Positions 34,888 to 45,166 of a stretch of DNA of 64,000 nucleotides are shown piece after piece. Numbering within the stretch: the first letter of the stretch is position 1; each line of letters begins with the position of its first letter. Under the pieces are notes generated by a model. That model saw only the letters and a list, made by a program, of their open reading frames with translations, had not been told where the DNA came from and did no database searches. The position numbers and the translations under genes were made by a program. Origin of the DNA: an uncultured Flavobacterium sp. (lineage in GTDB: Bacteria; Bacteroidota; Bacteroidia; Flavobacteriales; Flavobacteriaceae); assembly GCF_951805225.1 (NCBI RefSeq), contig NZ_OX638201.1, forward strand, positions 2,356,001 to 2,420,000, written 5' to 3'.

Positions 34888-37800
34888 TTATTCCTGAAAA
34901 ATGGCTGTGTAGATATCTTCTTTTGCAATAATTTTATTTAATATTTTTTTATTGTGCTTCAAATTATTTCCTTCAAGCATGTTTTGGTGCTCTCCTTTTC
35001 CGGTTATATAACTTATCGTTTCAAAGTTTTCTTCCCATTTTTTGTCGTCGTTATTTTCTGCTTTTACCAGTACTAATTCGGATGACAATTTGTTTGTGTA
35101 TTTCAGATTTTTCAAATAATTGATATAGGCTATTCGTTTTTCTTTTGCCTGAGCAAGTATTTCCTGCATATTTTCATCGATTTCTGTTCCTAAATCAAAT
35201 CCTTCAGCAGCGAGTTCTATATTTAGTTTTTCTTCGTTAAGAATTACCGAATCAAACATTATGATTCTCGAAACAGTTCTGTTGAGTTTATTTATAAGAT
35301 GATTTGCGACTTCATACGATAAATTTCCTCCCGCTGACCAGCCAAATAAAACGATGTCCCCATTTTCCTGAATCTCATTGATTTTATGCGCATAATAAGA
35401 CACTGTATCAGCTTCATTTTCTATAAAATTGAAGGATATAAATCTGGAATCTTCATTGTTTTGAAACAAGTCTCTATAAGCGCTTCCGTAACCCGCAATT
35501 GGAGGAAAAGCAAAAACTGTATTTTGAGAATCACTATTACCGTATTCATAAAAATCTTTATCCGAATCAAAAATGGTGTTCAAATGATGTTTTACTATTT
35601 CGGCAATCGTATTAAAACGAAACAGCGAATCGACAGGATAATTTGCCGCAAATTCTTTATTCATTTTAATAATTGTGTTTATTGCCGAAATACTGTTTCC
35701 GCCTAATTCAAAGAAATTATCGGTAATTCCAACTTTTTCAAGACGAAGAACTTCCTGCCATATTTCGACAATTTTCTTTTCTGTCTCATTTCTTGGCGCT
35801 GTATATTCTGTTCTTATCAGGTCTTCTCCGCTAATTCCCGGCAGTGCTTTTCGATCTGTTTTTCCGTTAGGTGTCAAAGGCAGACTATCCAGAGCTATAT
35901 AAAATGACGGCACCATATATTCAGGCAGTTTTCCCAGAAGATAATTTCTTATGGCAGCCTTGTCTATTTCGATCTCACTGGCATAATAAGCTGCAATTAC
36001 TTTTTCGCCATTTACTTCTTTTACCTCAACAACAACTTGTTTTATATCCGCCGAATATTGAGAAAAACAAGTTTCGATTTCTCCAAGTTCAATTCTAAAT
36101 CCTCTAATTTTTACCTGATGGTCATTTCTTCCTAAAAATTCAATATTTCCGTCTGGAAGCCATCTTCCTAAATCTCCTGTATCGTACATTATGCTTCCGG
36201 ACTTAAACGGACTTGCAATAAATTTCTCTGCCGTAAGTTCTGGTTTGTTCAAATAACCTCTTGCTACACCTGCTCCCGCAACATATATTTTTCCAAAAAC
36301 TCCGCTAGGAACCGCTTGAAGTTTTTTGTCTAATATGTAGAGTTGTGTATTAGAAATTGCTTTTCCAATTGGTATTGATAAATAGTCTTTCCGTTTAATT
36401 TTAAAATATGTACTGTACGTTGTATCTTCAGATGGACCGTATAAATTATACACTTCAATCTGGTCTAAAGGCAATCTTTGTATAATGCTGTGAGAGATTG
36501 GCTCTCCGGCCATGTTTAAAATATTTACAGTATCAAACGAAACTCCATCATCTAAAAGCTGATTTACCACAGACGGAACAGTGTTTATTAATAAATTCTT
36601 GTCTTTATCAATATGGTTTTTAATTTCCAATCCATTTTTCAAGAGCTTGATTTTCTTTCCGATTGAAAGTGTATAGAATATTTCAAAAACAGATAAATCA
36701 AAGCAGTAAGACGTTACAGCATATACAGTTTCAAATTTAGTACTGTCAAATTCTGCGTTTGACCAGTCTATTAATGCCACTGCATTTCTATGCTCAATCA
36801 TAACCCCTTTAGGATTTCCTGTAGTTCCTGAGGTGTAAATTATATACGCTAAATCATTTGCTGTATTTGTTCTTTCAGTATTTACTTTAGCATATTCTTT
36901 CCCGCTGTTATAGAATAATTCCAGTACATTTTCGTCAATTACAACTTTGCTGTTGCTGTCTTTTTCTATATACTCAATTCTTTCCTGAGGATATGATTTA
37001 TCAATTGGTACATAAGCGGCGCCCGTTTTTAGGATTCCTAAAAGTGTAACAATCATTTTCTCGCTTCGATCTAATTTAATACCAACTAAATCGGCGGTTT
37101 CGATCTTGTAATTCTCTATTAAGTAATTGGCTAACTGATTTGCCTGCTCATTGATTTCTTTATAAGTGAAGCTTTTATCTTCAAAAACAACAGCAATATT
37201 TTCCGGTGTTTTCAAAACCTGATCTTCAAATAAATCGATCATTGTTTTCTCTTTCGGATACGCTGTCGAATTATTATTATAATCCAGCAATAATTTCTTT
37301 TCTTCGGCAATTGTTAGATAATCAACCTCATCTACAGCGCGTTTAGGATCGTCAATTACTTCATTAAATAAATGTTCCAAATGCCCAAATATCGAGTCTA
37401 TAAATAAAGAATCGTATATATCTGTATTATAATCTATGCTGAGAATTAGTTGCTGTGTTTCAACAAAAGTGAAGGTTATATCCAGTTTTGCAATCTTGTT
37501 TTCAAACTCAAAACCTTCAATTTCTATTCCGTCTAATGCTGTATGGTTTGTTAGGTTTTTTAATTGGTTTTGATTTTGAAGCACAACCAATACGTCAAAC
37601 AAAGCAGAACGGCTTAAATCTCTCTTTAAATTTAGATTATCTACTAATTCATCAAGCGAATATTCCTGATGCTGATAAGCATTTAAGAGTGTTTCTTTCT
37701 CTTTATTTAAGATATCCAGAAATTGATCTTCTTCTTCAAACTTTGTTCTAATGGCCAATGTGTTAAGGTAAAGTCCCAATTGATTTTCTAAATCCGGATG

Positions 37801-40800
37801 TTCCCTGCCCGCAATTGGCGTACCTACAATAATATCATCCTGATTTGTATATCTGTACAACAGCGTTTTGATACCCGCCATTAAGGTCATAAACAACGTA
37901 ACATCGTGCTTTTTTGAAAATGTTTTTAGTTTTTCTAAAAGCTCACTCGTGAATTGATGCGATTTATTATCACCATAATAAGTTTGTACCAAAGGTCTTT
38001 TCTTAAAGCTCGGAAGTTCTAATACAGGCAATTCTCCTGTAAATTGGTTTAACCAAAAATCTTTTGACTTTTGATATTTTTCCTGCTGAACGGCCTCATT
38101 AATCCAAACAGCATAATCTTTGTAATGAAAGTTTAACTGTGGAAGATTGGCAGGTATTCCCTCAACTATTGCGTTGTATATTTTTACTACTTCGGAAATT
38201 AATAACTGCATCGACCATCCATCACCAATTATATGATGCAGGCTGATGAAAAAGATATGCTCATTTTCATTTGTTTTAATTAAAGAAGCTCTTATTAAAG
38301 GGGCTTTTTCCAGATTAAAAGCAATCGCATTTTGTTCTTTTATGTATTGCGAAACAGCAGATTCCTGTTTTTCTAAATTGCTGAAATCTTTCTCTGTTAT
38401 TTCAAAAACAATCTCGGCTGCAGGTTTTATAAACTGGCGTATTTGTCCGTCTGAATCATTTTTGAAACCTGTTCTTAATATCTCATGTCTGTCAATTAAT
38501 AAATTAAAAGTTTCCTTAAATTTTTCCGTATCCAAATCACCTTTTAATTTTATAGCTGCAGGCATATTATACGCCAGCGGACCTCCCTCTAACTGACTCA
38601 ATATCCATAATCTGTACTGCGAAGACGTTAACGGATAATTATCCGCAGCAATTGCCTGAGGTATTGCTTCATATTCGTTTTGGTGCAACTCTTTTGAAAG
38701 AGATTCAATTGTAGGACTTGAAAAGAAACTTTTAAACGAAACCGTTTTATTTAATTGCTTGTTTAGTCGATTAATAACTTGCGCTACAATTAAGCTGTGT
38801 CCGCCAAGCTCAAAGAAATTATCAGTAATTCCTATTTTTTCAAGACCCAGAACTTCCTGCCATATTTCGGCAATTTTCTGTTGAGTTTCATTTTTTGGTT
38901 CAACATATTCTCTTCTAATACCATCTTCTCCCGTACTATTTGGAAGTGCTTTACGATCTATTTTTCCGTTTGGCGTTACCGGAAAACGTTCCAGGGCTAT
39001 ATAGAACGAAGGAACCATATATTCCGGCAGTTTTCCTAAAAGGTACTCTCTTATTTCTTTTTTATCGATTTCTTCATCCGATACGTAATAAGCGATCAGC
39101 ATTTTTTCTCCGTTTACTTCTCTTACGAGAACAACAGCTTGTTTTAAATGAGAAGCATATTGCAAAAGATTGGTTTCTATTTCGCCCAATTCAATTCTAA
39201 ATCCTCTTACTTTAACCTGATGGTCGTTTCTGCCTAAAAATTCAATATTTCCGTCCGGAAGCCATCGCGCAACATCTCCCGTATTGTACATTTTCGTTCC
39301 CGGAATAAATGGATTTTCAATGAATTTTTCGGCCGTTAAATCTGGTTTATTTAAGTAACCGCGCGTTACGCCATCTCCAGCTATATATACATTGCCAGAA
39401 ACACCAAGAGCCACGGGAAATAATGCATTGTTAAGGATGTAAACTTGTGTATTTGAAATTGGACGGCCGATAGAAAATGGCTTGTTTTTGTTATACAAAA
39501 ATTCGATCGAAGTAACAGTAGTTTCCGTTGGTCCGTATTTATTATAAAAATTACAAAAAGTACTCCATGATTCTGCCAGTTTTTCTGAACAGATATCTCC
39601 TCCTGACAAAACTCTCTTTAAACTAAATTTATCAGAAGGTTTCAATTTACTTACTACTGATGGAACAGAATGAAAGTGCGTAATCTTATTTTTAATTACA
39701 AATTCTTCCAGTTCAATTTCATCTAACAGTACTTTTCTTGGCAGAATATATAAAGCCGCACCATTTAAAAGCGCTAAAAATGTCTGCTCAACAGAAGCAT
39801 CAAAAGAGAAATTCGAAAGCTGCAGGATTCTCTCAGTTTCCTCAATTTTAAATTCTTTTGTTTGGGAATTTATTAAGTTGATTACGTTTCTGTGCTCGAC
39901 CATTACTCCTTTTGGATTTCCAGTCGTTCCGGATGTGTAAATAATATAGGCTAAATCGCTCGGACTGTTTATTTTTTCGATATTTAAACCTGAGTATGTT
40001 TCTCTTGTTTTGTAAAAAGACTCAAAAATATTCTCATCAATTACGATTTTACAATTACTGTCTTTTTCTATATATTCAATTCTTTCCTGCGGATAAGAAG
40101 AATCGATTGGTACGTAAGCCGCGCCTGATTTTAATATTCCTAATAGCGTTACAATGATTCGCTCGCTGCGTTCTAGTTTAATTCCCACTAAATCGCCCGT
40201 TGTAACGGCATGATTTTCTCTTAAATAATGCGCCAGCTGGTTTGCCAGTTCATTAAGTTCCTGATATGTAAGCGTGGTTTCTTCAAAAACAACCGCAGTA
40301 TTATTTGGTGTTTTCCCGAGTTGTTCTTCAAATAAATCGATTAGTGTTTTATTTTTTGGATAATCTGCCGAAACGCCATTAAAATCAGATAATAATTTAA
40401 TTTTCTCCAGTTCCGTTAAATAATCCAGTTGATCTATGGATTGTTCAGGATTGTTGATTCCGGCATTGAATAGATTTTCCAGATGTCTGAATAGAGAATC
40501 GATTAAAAACTCATCATAAATATCTGTATTGTAATTAATTGAAAGAATTAATTGCTGCGTTTCGACAAAAATAAAACTGATGTCGAATTTTGATGTTTTG
40601 TTTTCAAAATCAAAAGCTTCTACATCTAATCCTGTTAAAGTGCTATTGTTTCCTATATTTTTTAACTGCGCTTGATTTTGAAGCACAATTAAGATATCAA
40701 ACAAAGCAGAACGGCTTAAATCTCTCTTTAAATTTAGGTTTCCTGCCAGTTCATCAAAAGAATAATCCTGATGTTGATAAGCGTTTAAGAGCGTTTCTTT

Positions 40801-43800
40801 TTCTTTATTTAAAATATCCAGAAAAGTATCACCCTGCTCAAACTTTGTTCGAATGGCAAGTGTATTTAAAAATAACCCAAGCTGATTTTCTAAATCCGGG
40901 TGTTCCCTGCCGGCTATTGGCGTACCAATAATAATATCGTCCTGATTGCTGTAATTATGCAGCAGTGTTTTTATACCCGCCGTTAATGTCATAAACAGCG
41001 TTACATCGTGTTCACTTGAAAAGGCTTTTATTTTTTCTAAAAACGCACCAGAAAACTCATATAATTTTACGGCACCATTGTAGGTTTGAACCAAAGGCCT
41101 TTTTTTAAAGCTTGGAAGTTCTAATACCGGAATTTCGCCTTTTAATTCGTTTAACCAAAAATCTTTAGACTGTTGGTATTTTTCCTTCTGGATTTCTTCA
41201 TTAATCCATACTGCATAATCTTTGTAATGAATGTTTAAATCCGGTAAATTGACTGAAACTCCCTGAATTATGGCGTTGTATGTTTTTACAATTTCAGAAA
41301 TTATTAACTGCATCGACCATCCGTCTCCAATAATATGATGCATACAAAGTGAAAATATATGCTCATTATCTTTCAATTTAATTAAGGAAGCTCGTATTAA
41401 TGGCGCTTTTTCCAAATTAAAAGCAATAGCATTCTGTTCTTCTAAATACTGTACAACAAGATTTTCCTGTTCTTTATGATTGCTGAAATCCTGTTCTTTT
41501 ACTTCAAACTTAATTTCATTTGCAGGCGTTATATATTGCTGAATCTGCCCTTCTGAATTGGTTTTAAAGCTGGTTCTTAATATTTCATATCGCTGAATTA
41601 ACAAACTAAAGGTTTCCTTGAATTTAGCAGTATCTAAATCGCCTTTTAATTTAATCGCCGATGGCATATTGTACGCCAAAGAACCTCCTTCTAGCTGACT
41701 CAAAATCCAAAATCTGTTTTGAGAAGCCGTTAATGGATAACTTTCTCTGATTTCTGCTTTTGGAATAGCGGCATAATTATCCTGATTTAAAGTTTTACTC
41801 AACGCATCAATTGTTGGGTTAGAGAAAAAGTCCTTAAATGAGACTGTTTTATTCAGCTGTTTGTTTAGTCTGTTGATAACTTGTGCGACAATTAAGCTAT
41901 GTCCTCCCAGTTCAAAGAAATTATCGGTAATCCCTATTTTTTCAAGACCAAGGACTTCCTGCCAGATTTCGGCCATTTTCTGTTCGGTTTCGTTTCTTGG
42001 CGCAATATATTCTCTTCGAATGCTGTCTTCTCCATTAATTCCCGGTAAAGCATTACGATCAGTTTTTCCATTTGGCGTAAGCGGTATAAAATCCAGAAGC
42101 ACATAAAAAGACGGAATCATATATTCCGGTAACTTTGTCTGAAGGTAATTTCTAATCTCGATCTTGTCAATTTCGATATCCGAAACATAATAAGCGACCA
42201 AGACTTTTTCGCCATTTACATCTTTAACCTGAACAACAACTTGTTTTAAATTGGATGAAAATTGTAAAAGGCTTGTTTCAATTTCGCCCAATTCAATTCG
42301 GTAACCTCTTATTTTTACCTGATGATCATTTCTACCCAAAAATTCAATAGTACCGTTTGGAAGCCATCTTCCTAAATCGCCGGTATCGTACATTCTGGTT
42401 TCTGAAATAAACGGATTTGGTACAAATTTTTCGGCTGTAAGTTCCGGCTGGTTTAAATATCCTCTTGAAACTCCGTCGCCGGATAAATATAGTTTTCCGC
42501 TTACGCCAATACCTGCCGGCTGTAAATTTTGATCTAATACATAAGCCTGACTGTTTGGAATAGGTTTTCCTATTGGAATTGTGATATACTTTTCATTCTG
42601 AATATCAAAAGTTACCGAAAAAGTCGTGTTTTCTGTTGGGCCATAACCGTTTACAATTTTTATGGATGGATTACTTTCAAAAACTTTTTGAGTATGTTTT
42701 GGCGATACAACATCTCCTCCAACTATTAATTGATTAATGCTTTCAAAGAAACTGATATTATCTTCAACCACGCTGTTAAACCACGAAGCCGTCATCCAGA
42801 GACTATTAACTCCGTTTGTTTTTACAACATTTTCTAATGTTCTTAAATCAAGTAAATCGTCCTGACTGGTTAAAACTAAAGTTGATCCGTTTAATAAAGT
42901 TCCAAAAAACTCGATTGTTGTGGCATCAAAAGATATCGAACCTGTACTTAGCAAAACTGTATCTGTGTGTAATGGAAAATAAGTACAAGGCTTAACCAGT
43001 CTTATTACATTGTGGTGTTCTACCATTACTCCTTTTGGATTTCCGGTTGAACCGGAAGTATAAATAATATAGGCTAAATGTGACGGCAAATTTATTGTAT
43101 CAGGGTTTTCAGTTGAATATCTGAATCTCTGGAAATTGAACATCATCAGTTCGTCTTCATCAATAACAGCTTTACAATTGGTATCTTTTTCAATGTAATC
43201 TATTCTTTCCTGCGGATAATCTGAATCGATAGGAACATAAGCGGCACCGGATTTTAATACTCCTAAAATTGTAATAATTAACTGTTCGCTTCTGCCTAAT
43301 TTTATCCCAACAAGGTCGTCCGGTTCGATATCGTAGCTCTCTCTTAAATAATAAGCAAACTGATTTACTTTTTCATTAAGTTCTTTATAGGTTAATTTTA
43401 ATCCTTCAAAAACTATTGCAATATTATCCGGCGTTTTATGTGCCTGTTCTTCAAACAATTCAACAATCGTTTTATCTCTTGGATATTCCGCTGCCGTATC
43501 ATTAAAATCGTATACTAACTGTTTGATTTCATTTGGCGAAAGATAATTTATACGCGAAACAGGAAGGTTTGGTTCTGCAATAACTCCTTGCAGCAAAGTA
43601 CCAAAATGCTCTGTAATTTTTTCTATAAAATCTATAGTATAAATATCTGTATTGAATGTTATATTAAGATTTAATTCATTTCCAAATTCATCAAACGTAA
43701 ATTCTAAATCGTACTTAATAAGTACATTTTGTACATTTTGATAGTTTTGAATTGTTATGTCTTCCAGCTGTTTTGAACTGTTGTTGTCAGTCATATTCTG

Positions 43801-45066
43801 CAATATTAACATCACATCAAATAACGGACTGCGACCTGCTTCTCTTTTTAGATTTAAATTTTCTATTAATTCATCAAATGGATATACCTGATGTTCGTAG
43901 GCTTCTAATGTTTTGTTTTTAACATTCGATAATAACTCCATAAAGCTGTCCTGCCCGTCAAAATGAGTTCGTAATGCCAGAGTATTTAGATAAAGTCCCA
44001 TTTGATTTTGCAAATCAGCATGTGGTCTTCCTGCAATTGGGGTTCCTATTATTATATCATTTTGATTGGTGTATCTATAAAACAAAATGTTCAATAAGCT
44101 TGTTAATCCCATGAAAAGTGTGGCTTCCTGAGACTGGCATAAATTGGAGAATTGTTTTAAAATTTCAGAATTAAAACTTCTTTTTACGATACCGCCATTA
44201 AATGTTTTGCTTAAAGGTCTTGTTTTATATACTGGTAAATCAAGAATAGGAATTGTATCCTGAAATTGTTTTAACCAATATTCTTTATGTGCGGCATTAT
44301 TATCTCTTAACTGGTTTTGCTGCCACGCTGCGTAATCTTTATATTGAATTTGTAAAGGAAATAACGGGTTCGAAAGATTGTTAATAAAGGCATTATACAG
44401 AACAAATAACTCATTGATCATTAATTGTATAGATAAGCCATCTGTAATGATATGATGAATTACAAGTACAAAAACAAAAGTATCGTCTGCGGTTTTAATT
44501 AGTGTGGCACGAACAAGGCTGTCTTTGGATAAATCAAATGAAAATTTTAATTCTTTCTCTATTAGAATATGTAGGTTTTGAGAATCATTCTCCTGAGATA
44601 AATCTTCTGTTCGAAACTTAAAATCCAGATTTTTTACAGAAACAATTTTTTGTCTCACTTCGGCATTTTCTGTTTCAACAAAATTTGTTCTTAAAGATTC
44701 ATGGCGTTCAAGCAATGCATAAAATGCTTTTTCGAGTGCCTCAATGTTTAAGTTTCCTTTTATTTCAAATATGCTGGGAATATTATAAACGGTATTTTGT
44801 TCTTCTAACTGACATAGAAGCCACAAACTTTTTTGCGATGATGATACGATATAAGTTTCCGCCTCATCGATATTTGGAATATCAATATGGTTATCACTTA
44901 AGTTTTGTGAAAGCTTGATAAAATCAATTATATTTTGCTTGTGCAATTTAATTTCTTCTAATAACTCAGGTGTCAGAACTCCTTTTGGAGCGTTAATATC
45001 CAGTTTATCTCCAGATAAGTTAAGTTTTATGTTTGAAGACCTTAATTTTTTAAGTAATGTTTGCAT
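34888..45066 (-). CDS. NRPS with TubC-type docking domain, (C-A-T)x3 and TE; predicted Val, unassigned, Ala
   Basis: The 3,392-residue protein begins with a TubC_N docking domain (about 1-50; LLKKLRSSNIKLNL). Three full modules follow: C HHxxxDG near 209, 1245 and 2280; A SGST/SGTTGNPKG near 678, 1715 and 2748; T GG(H/N)S near 1056, 2090 and 3124. A type I thioesterase (GWSAGG near 3243) ends it. Hand-read specificity residues are D-A-I-W-I-G-G-T-F (close to the Val code), D-A-E-H-L-G-K-V-T (no match known to me) and D-L-F-N-N-A-L-T-Y (Ala code). There are no epimerisation domains. The TE makes this the last protein of the line, releasing the chain by hydrolysis or cyclisation. The docking domain should receive the hybrid KS protein. 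Confidence 0.96.
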   Translation of the reverse strand: MQTLLKKLRSSNIKLNLSGDKLDINAPKGVLTPELLEEIKLHKQNIIDFIKLSQNLSDNHIDIPNIDEAETYIVSSSQKSLWLLCQLEEQNTVYNIPSIFEIKGNLNIEALEKAFYALLERHESLRTNFVETENAEVRQKIVSVKNLDFKFRTEDLSQENDSQNLHILIEKELKFSFDLSKDSLVRATLIKTADDTFVFVLVIHHIITDGLSIQLMINELFVLYNAFINNLSNPLFPLQIQYKDYAAWQQNQLRDNNAAHKEYWLKQFQDTIPILDLPVYKTRPLSKTFNGGIVKRSFNSEILKQFSNLCQSQEATLFMGLTSLLNILFYRYTNQNDIIIGTPIAGRPHADLQNQMGLYLNTLALRTHFDGQDSFMELLSNVKNKTLEAYEHQVYPFDELIENLNLKREAGRSPLFDVMLILQNMTDNNSSKQLEDITIQNYQNVQNVLIKYDLEFTFDEFGNELNLNITFNTDIYTIDFIEKITEHFGTLLQGVIAEPNLPVSRINYLSPNEIKQLVYDFNDTAAEYPRDKTIVELFEEQAHKTPDNIAIVFEGLKLTYKELNEKVNQFAYYLRESYDIEPDDLVGIKLGRSEQLIITILGVLKSGAAYVPIDSDYPQERIDYIEKDTNCKAVIDEDELMMFNFQRFRYSTENPDTINLPSHLAYIIYTSGSTGNPKGVMVEHHNVIRLVKPCTYFPLHTDTVLLSTGSISFDATTIEFFGTLLNGSTLVLTSQDDLLDLRTLENVVKTNGVNSLWMTASWFNSVVEDNISFFESINQLIVGGDVVSPKHTQKVFESNPSIKIVNGYGPTENTTFSVTFDIQNEKYITIPIGKPIPNSQAYVLDQNLQPAGIGVSGKLYLSGDGVSRGYLNQPELTAEKFVPNPFISETRMYDTGDLGRWLPNGTIEFLGRNDHQVKIRGYRIELGEIETSLLQFSSNLKQVVVQVKDVNGEKVLVAYYVSDIEIDKIEIRNYLQTKLPEYMIPSFYVLLDFIPLTPNGKTDRNALPGINGEDSIRREYIAPRNETEQKMAEIWQEVLGLEKIGITDNFFELGGHSLIVAQVINRLNKQLNKTVSFKDFFSNPTIDALSKTLNQDNYAAIPKAEIRESYPLTASQNRFWILSQLEGGSLAYNMPSAIKLKGDLDTAKFKETFSLLIQRYEILRTSFKTNSEGQIQQYITPANEIKFEVKEQDFSNHKEQENLVVQYLEEQNAIAFNLEKAPLIRASLIKLKDNEHIFSLCMHHIIGDGWSMQLIISEIVKTYNAIIQGVSVNLPDLNIHYKDYAVWINEEIQKEKYQQSKDFWLNELKGEIPVLELPSFKKRPLVQTYNGAVKLYEFSGAFLEKIKAFSSEHDVTLFMTLTAGIKTLLHNYSNQDDIIIGTPIAGREHPDLENQLGLFLNTLAIRTKFEQGDTFLDILNKEKETLLNAYQHQDYSFDELAGNLNLKRDLSRSALFDILIVLQNQAQLKNIGNNSTLTGLDVEAFDFENKTSKFDISFIFVETQQLILSINYNTDIYDEFLIDSLFRHLENLFNAGINNPEQSIDQLDYLTELEKIKLLSDFNGVSADYPKNKTLIDLFEEQLGKTPNNTAVVFEETTLTYQELNELANQLAHYLRENHAVTTGDLVGIKLERSERIIVTLLGILKSGAAYVPIDSSYPQERIEYIEKDSNCKIVIDENIFESFYKTRETYSGLNIEKINSPSDLAYIIYTSGTTGNPKGVMVEHRNVINLINSQTKEFKIEETERILQLSNFSFDASVEQTFLALLNGAALYILPRKVLLDEIELEEFVIKNKITHFHSVPSVVSKLKPSDKFSLKRVLSGGDICSEKLAESWSTFCNFYNKYGPTETTVTSIEFLYNKNKPFSIGRPISNTQVYILNNALFPVALGVSGNVYIAGDGVTRGYLNKPDLTAEKFIENPFIPGTKMYNTGDVARWLPDGNIEFLGRNDHQVKVRGFRIELGEIETNLLQYASHLKQAVVLVREVNGEKMLIAYYVSDEEIDKKEIREYLLGKLPEYMVPSFYIALERFPVTPNGKIDRKALPNSTGEDGIRREYVEPKNETQQKIAEIWQEVLGLEKIGITDNFFELGGHSLIVAQVINRLNKQLNKTVSFKSFFSSPTIESLSKELHQNEYEAIPQAIAADNYPLTSSQYRLWILSQLEGGPLAYNMPAAIKLKGDLDTEKFKETFNLLIDRHEILRTGFKNDSDGQIRQFIKPAAEIVFEITEKDFSNLEKQESAVSQYIKEQNAIAFNLEKAPLIRASLIKTNENEHIFFISLHHIIGDGWSMQLLISEVVKIYNAIVEGIPANLPQLNFHYKDYAVWINEAVQQEKYQKSKDFWLNQFTGELPVLELPSFKKRPLVQTYYGDNKSHQFTSELLEKLKTFSKKHDVTLFMTLMAGIKTLLYRYTNQDDIIVGTPIAGREHPDLENQLGLYLNTLAIRTKFEEEDQFLDILNKEKETLLNAYQHQEYSLDELVDNLNLKRDLSRSALFDVLVVLQNQNQLKNLTNHTALDGIEIEGFEFENKIAKLDITFTFVETQQLILSIDYNTDIYDSLFIDSIFGHLEHLFNEVIDDPKRAVDEVDYLTIAEEKKLLLDYNNNSTAYPKEKTMIDLFEDQVLKTPENIAVVFEDKSFTYKEINEQANQLANYLIENYKIETADLVGIKLDRSEKMIVTLLGILKTGAAYVPIDKSYPQERIEYIEKDSNSKVVIDENVLELFYNSGKEYAKVNTERTNTANDLAYIIYTSGTTGNPKGVMIEHRNAVALIDWSNAEFDSTKFETVYAVTSYCFDLSVFEIFYTLSIGKKIKLLKNGLEIKNHIDKDKNLLINTVPSVVNQLLDDGVSFDTVNILNMAGEPISHSIIQRLPLDQIEVYNLYGPSEDTTYSTYFKIKRKDYLSIPIGKAISNTQLYILDKKLQAVPSGVFGKIYVAGAGVARGYLNKPELTAEKFIASPFKSGSIMYDTGDLGRWLPDGNIEFLGRNDHQVKIRGFRIELGEIETCFSQYSADIKQVVVEVKEVNGEKVIAAYYASEIEIDKAAIRNYLLGKLPEYMVPSFYIALDSLPLTPNGKTDRKALPGISGEDLIRTEYTAPRNETEKKIVEIWQEVLRLEKVGITDNFFELGGNSISAINTIIKMNKEFAANYPVDSLFRFNTIAEIVKHHLNTIFDSDKDFYEYGNSDSQNTVFAFPPIAGYGSAYRDLFQNNEDSRFISFNFIENEADTVSYYAHKINEIQENGDIVLFGWSAGGNLSYEVANHLINKLNRTVSRIIMFDSVILNEEKLNIELAAEGFDLGTEIDENMQEILAQAKEKRIAYINYLKNLKYTNKLSSELVLVKAENNDDKKWEENFETISYITGKGEHQNMLEGNNLKHNKKILNKIIAKEDIYTAIFQE

Positions 45067-45166
45067 CGCTATATCGTATTATATACTTGTCTGTAATTAT
45101 TCCCTAATTTATTCTCACACGCCTACAGAGGATTATTAAAAACCTTTGTTATTCGTGTATATTTTT

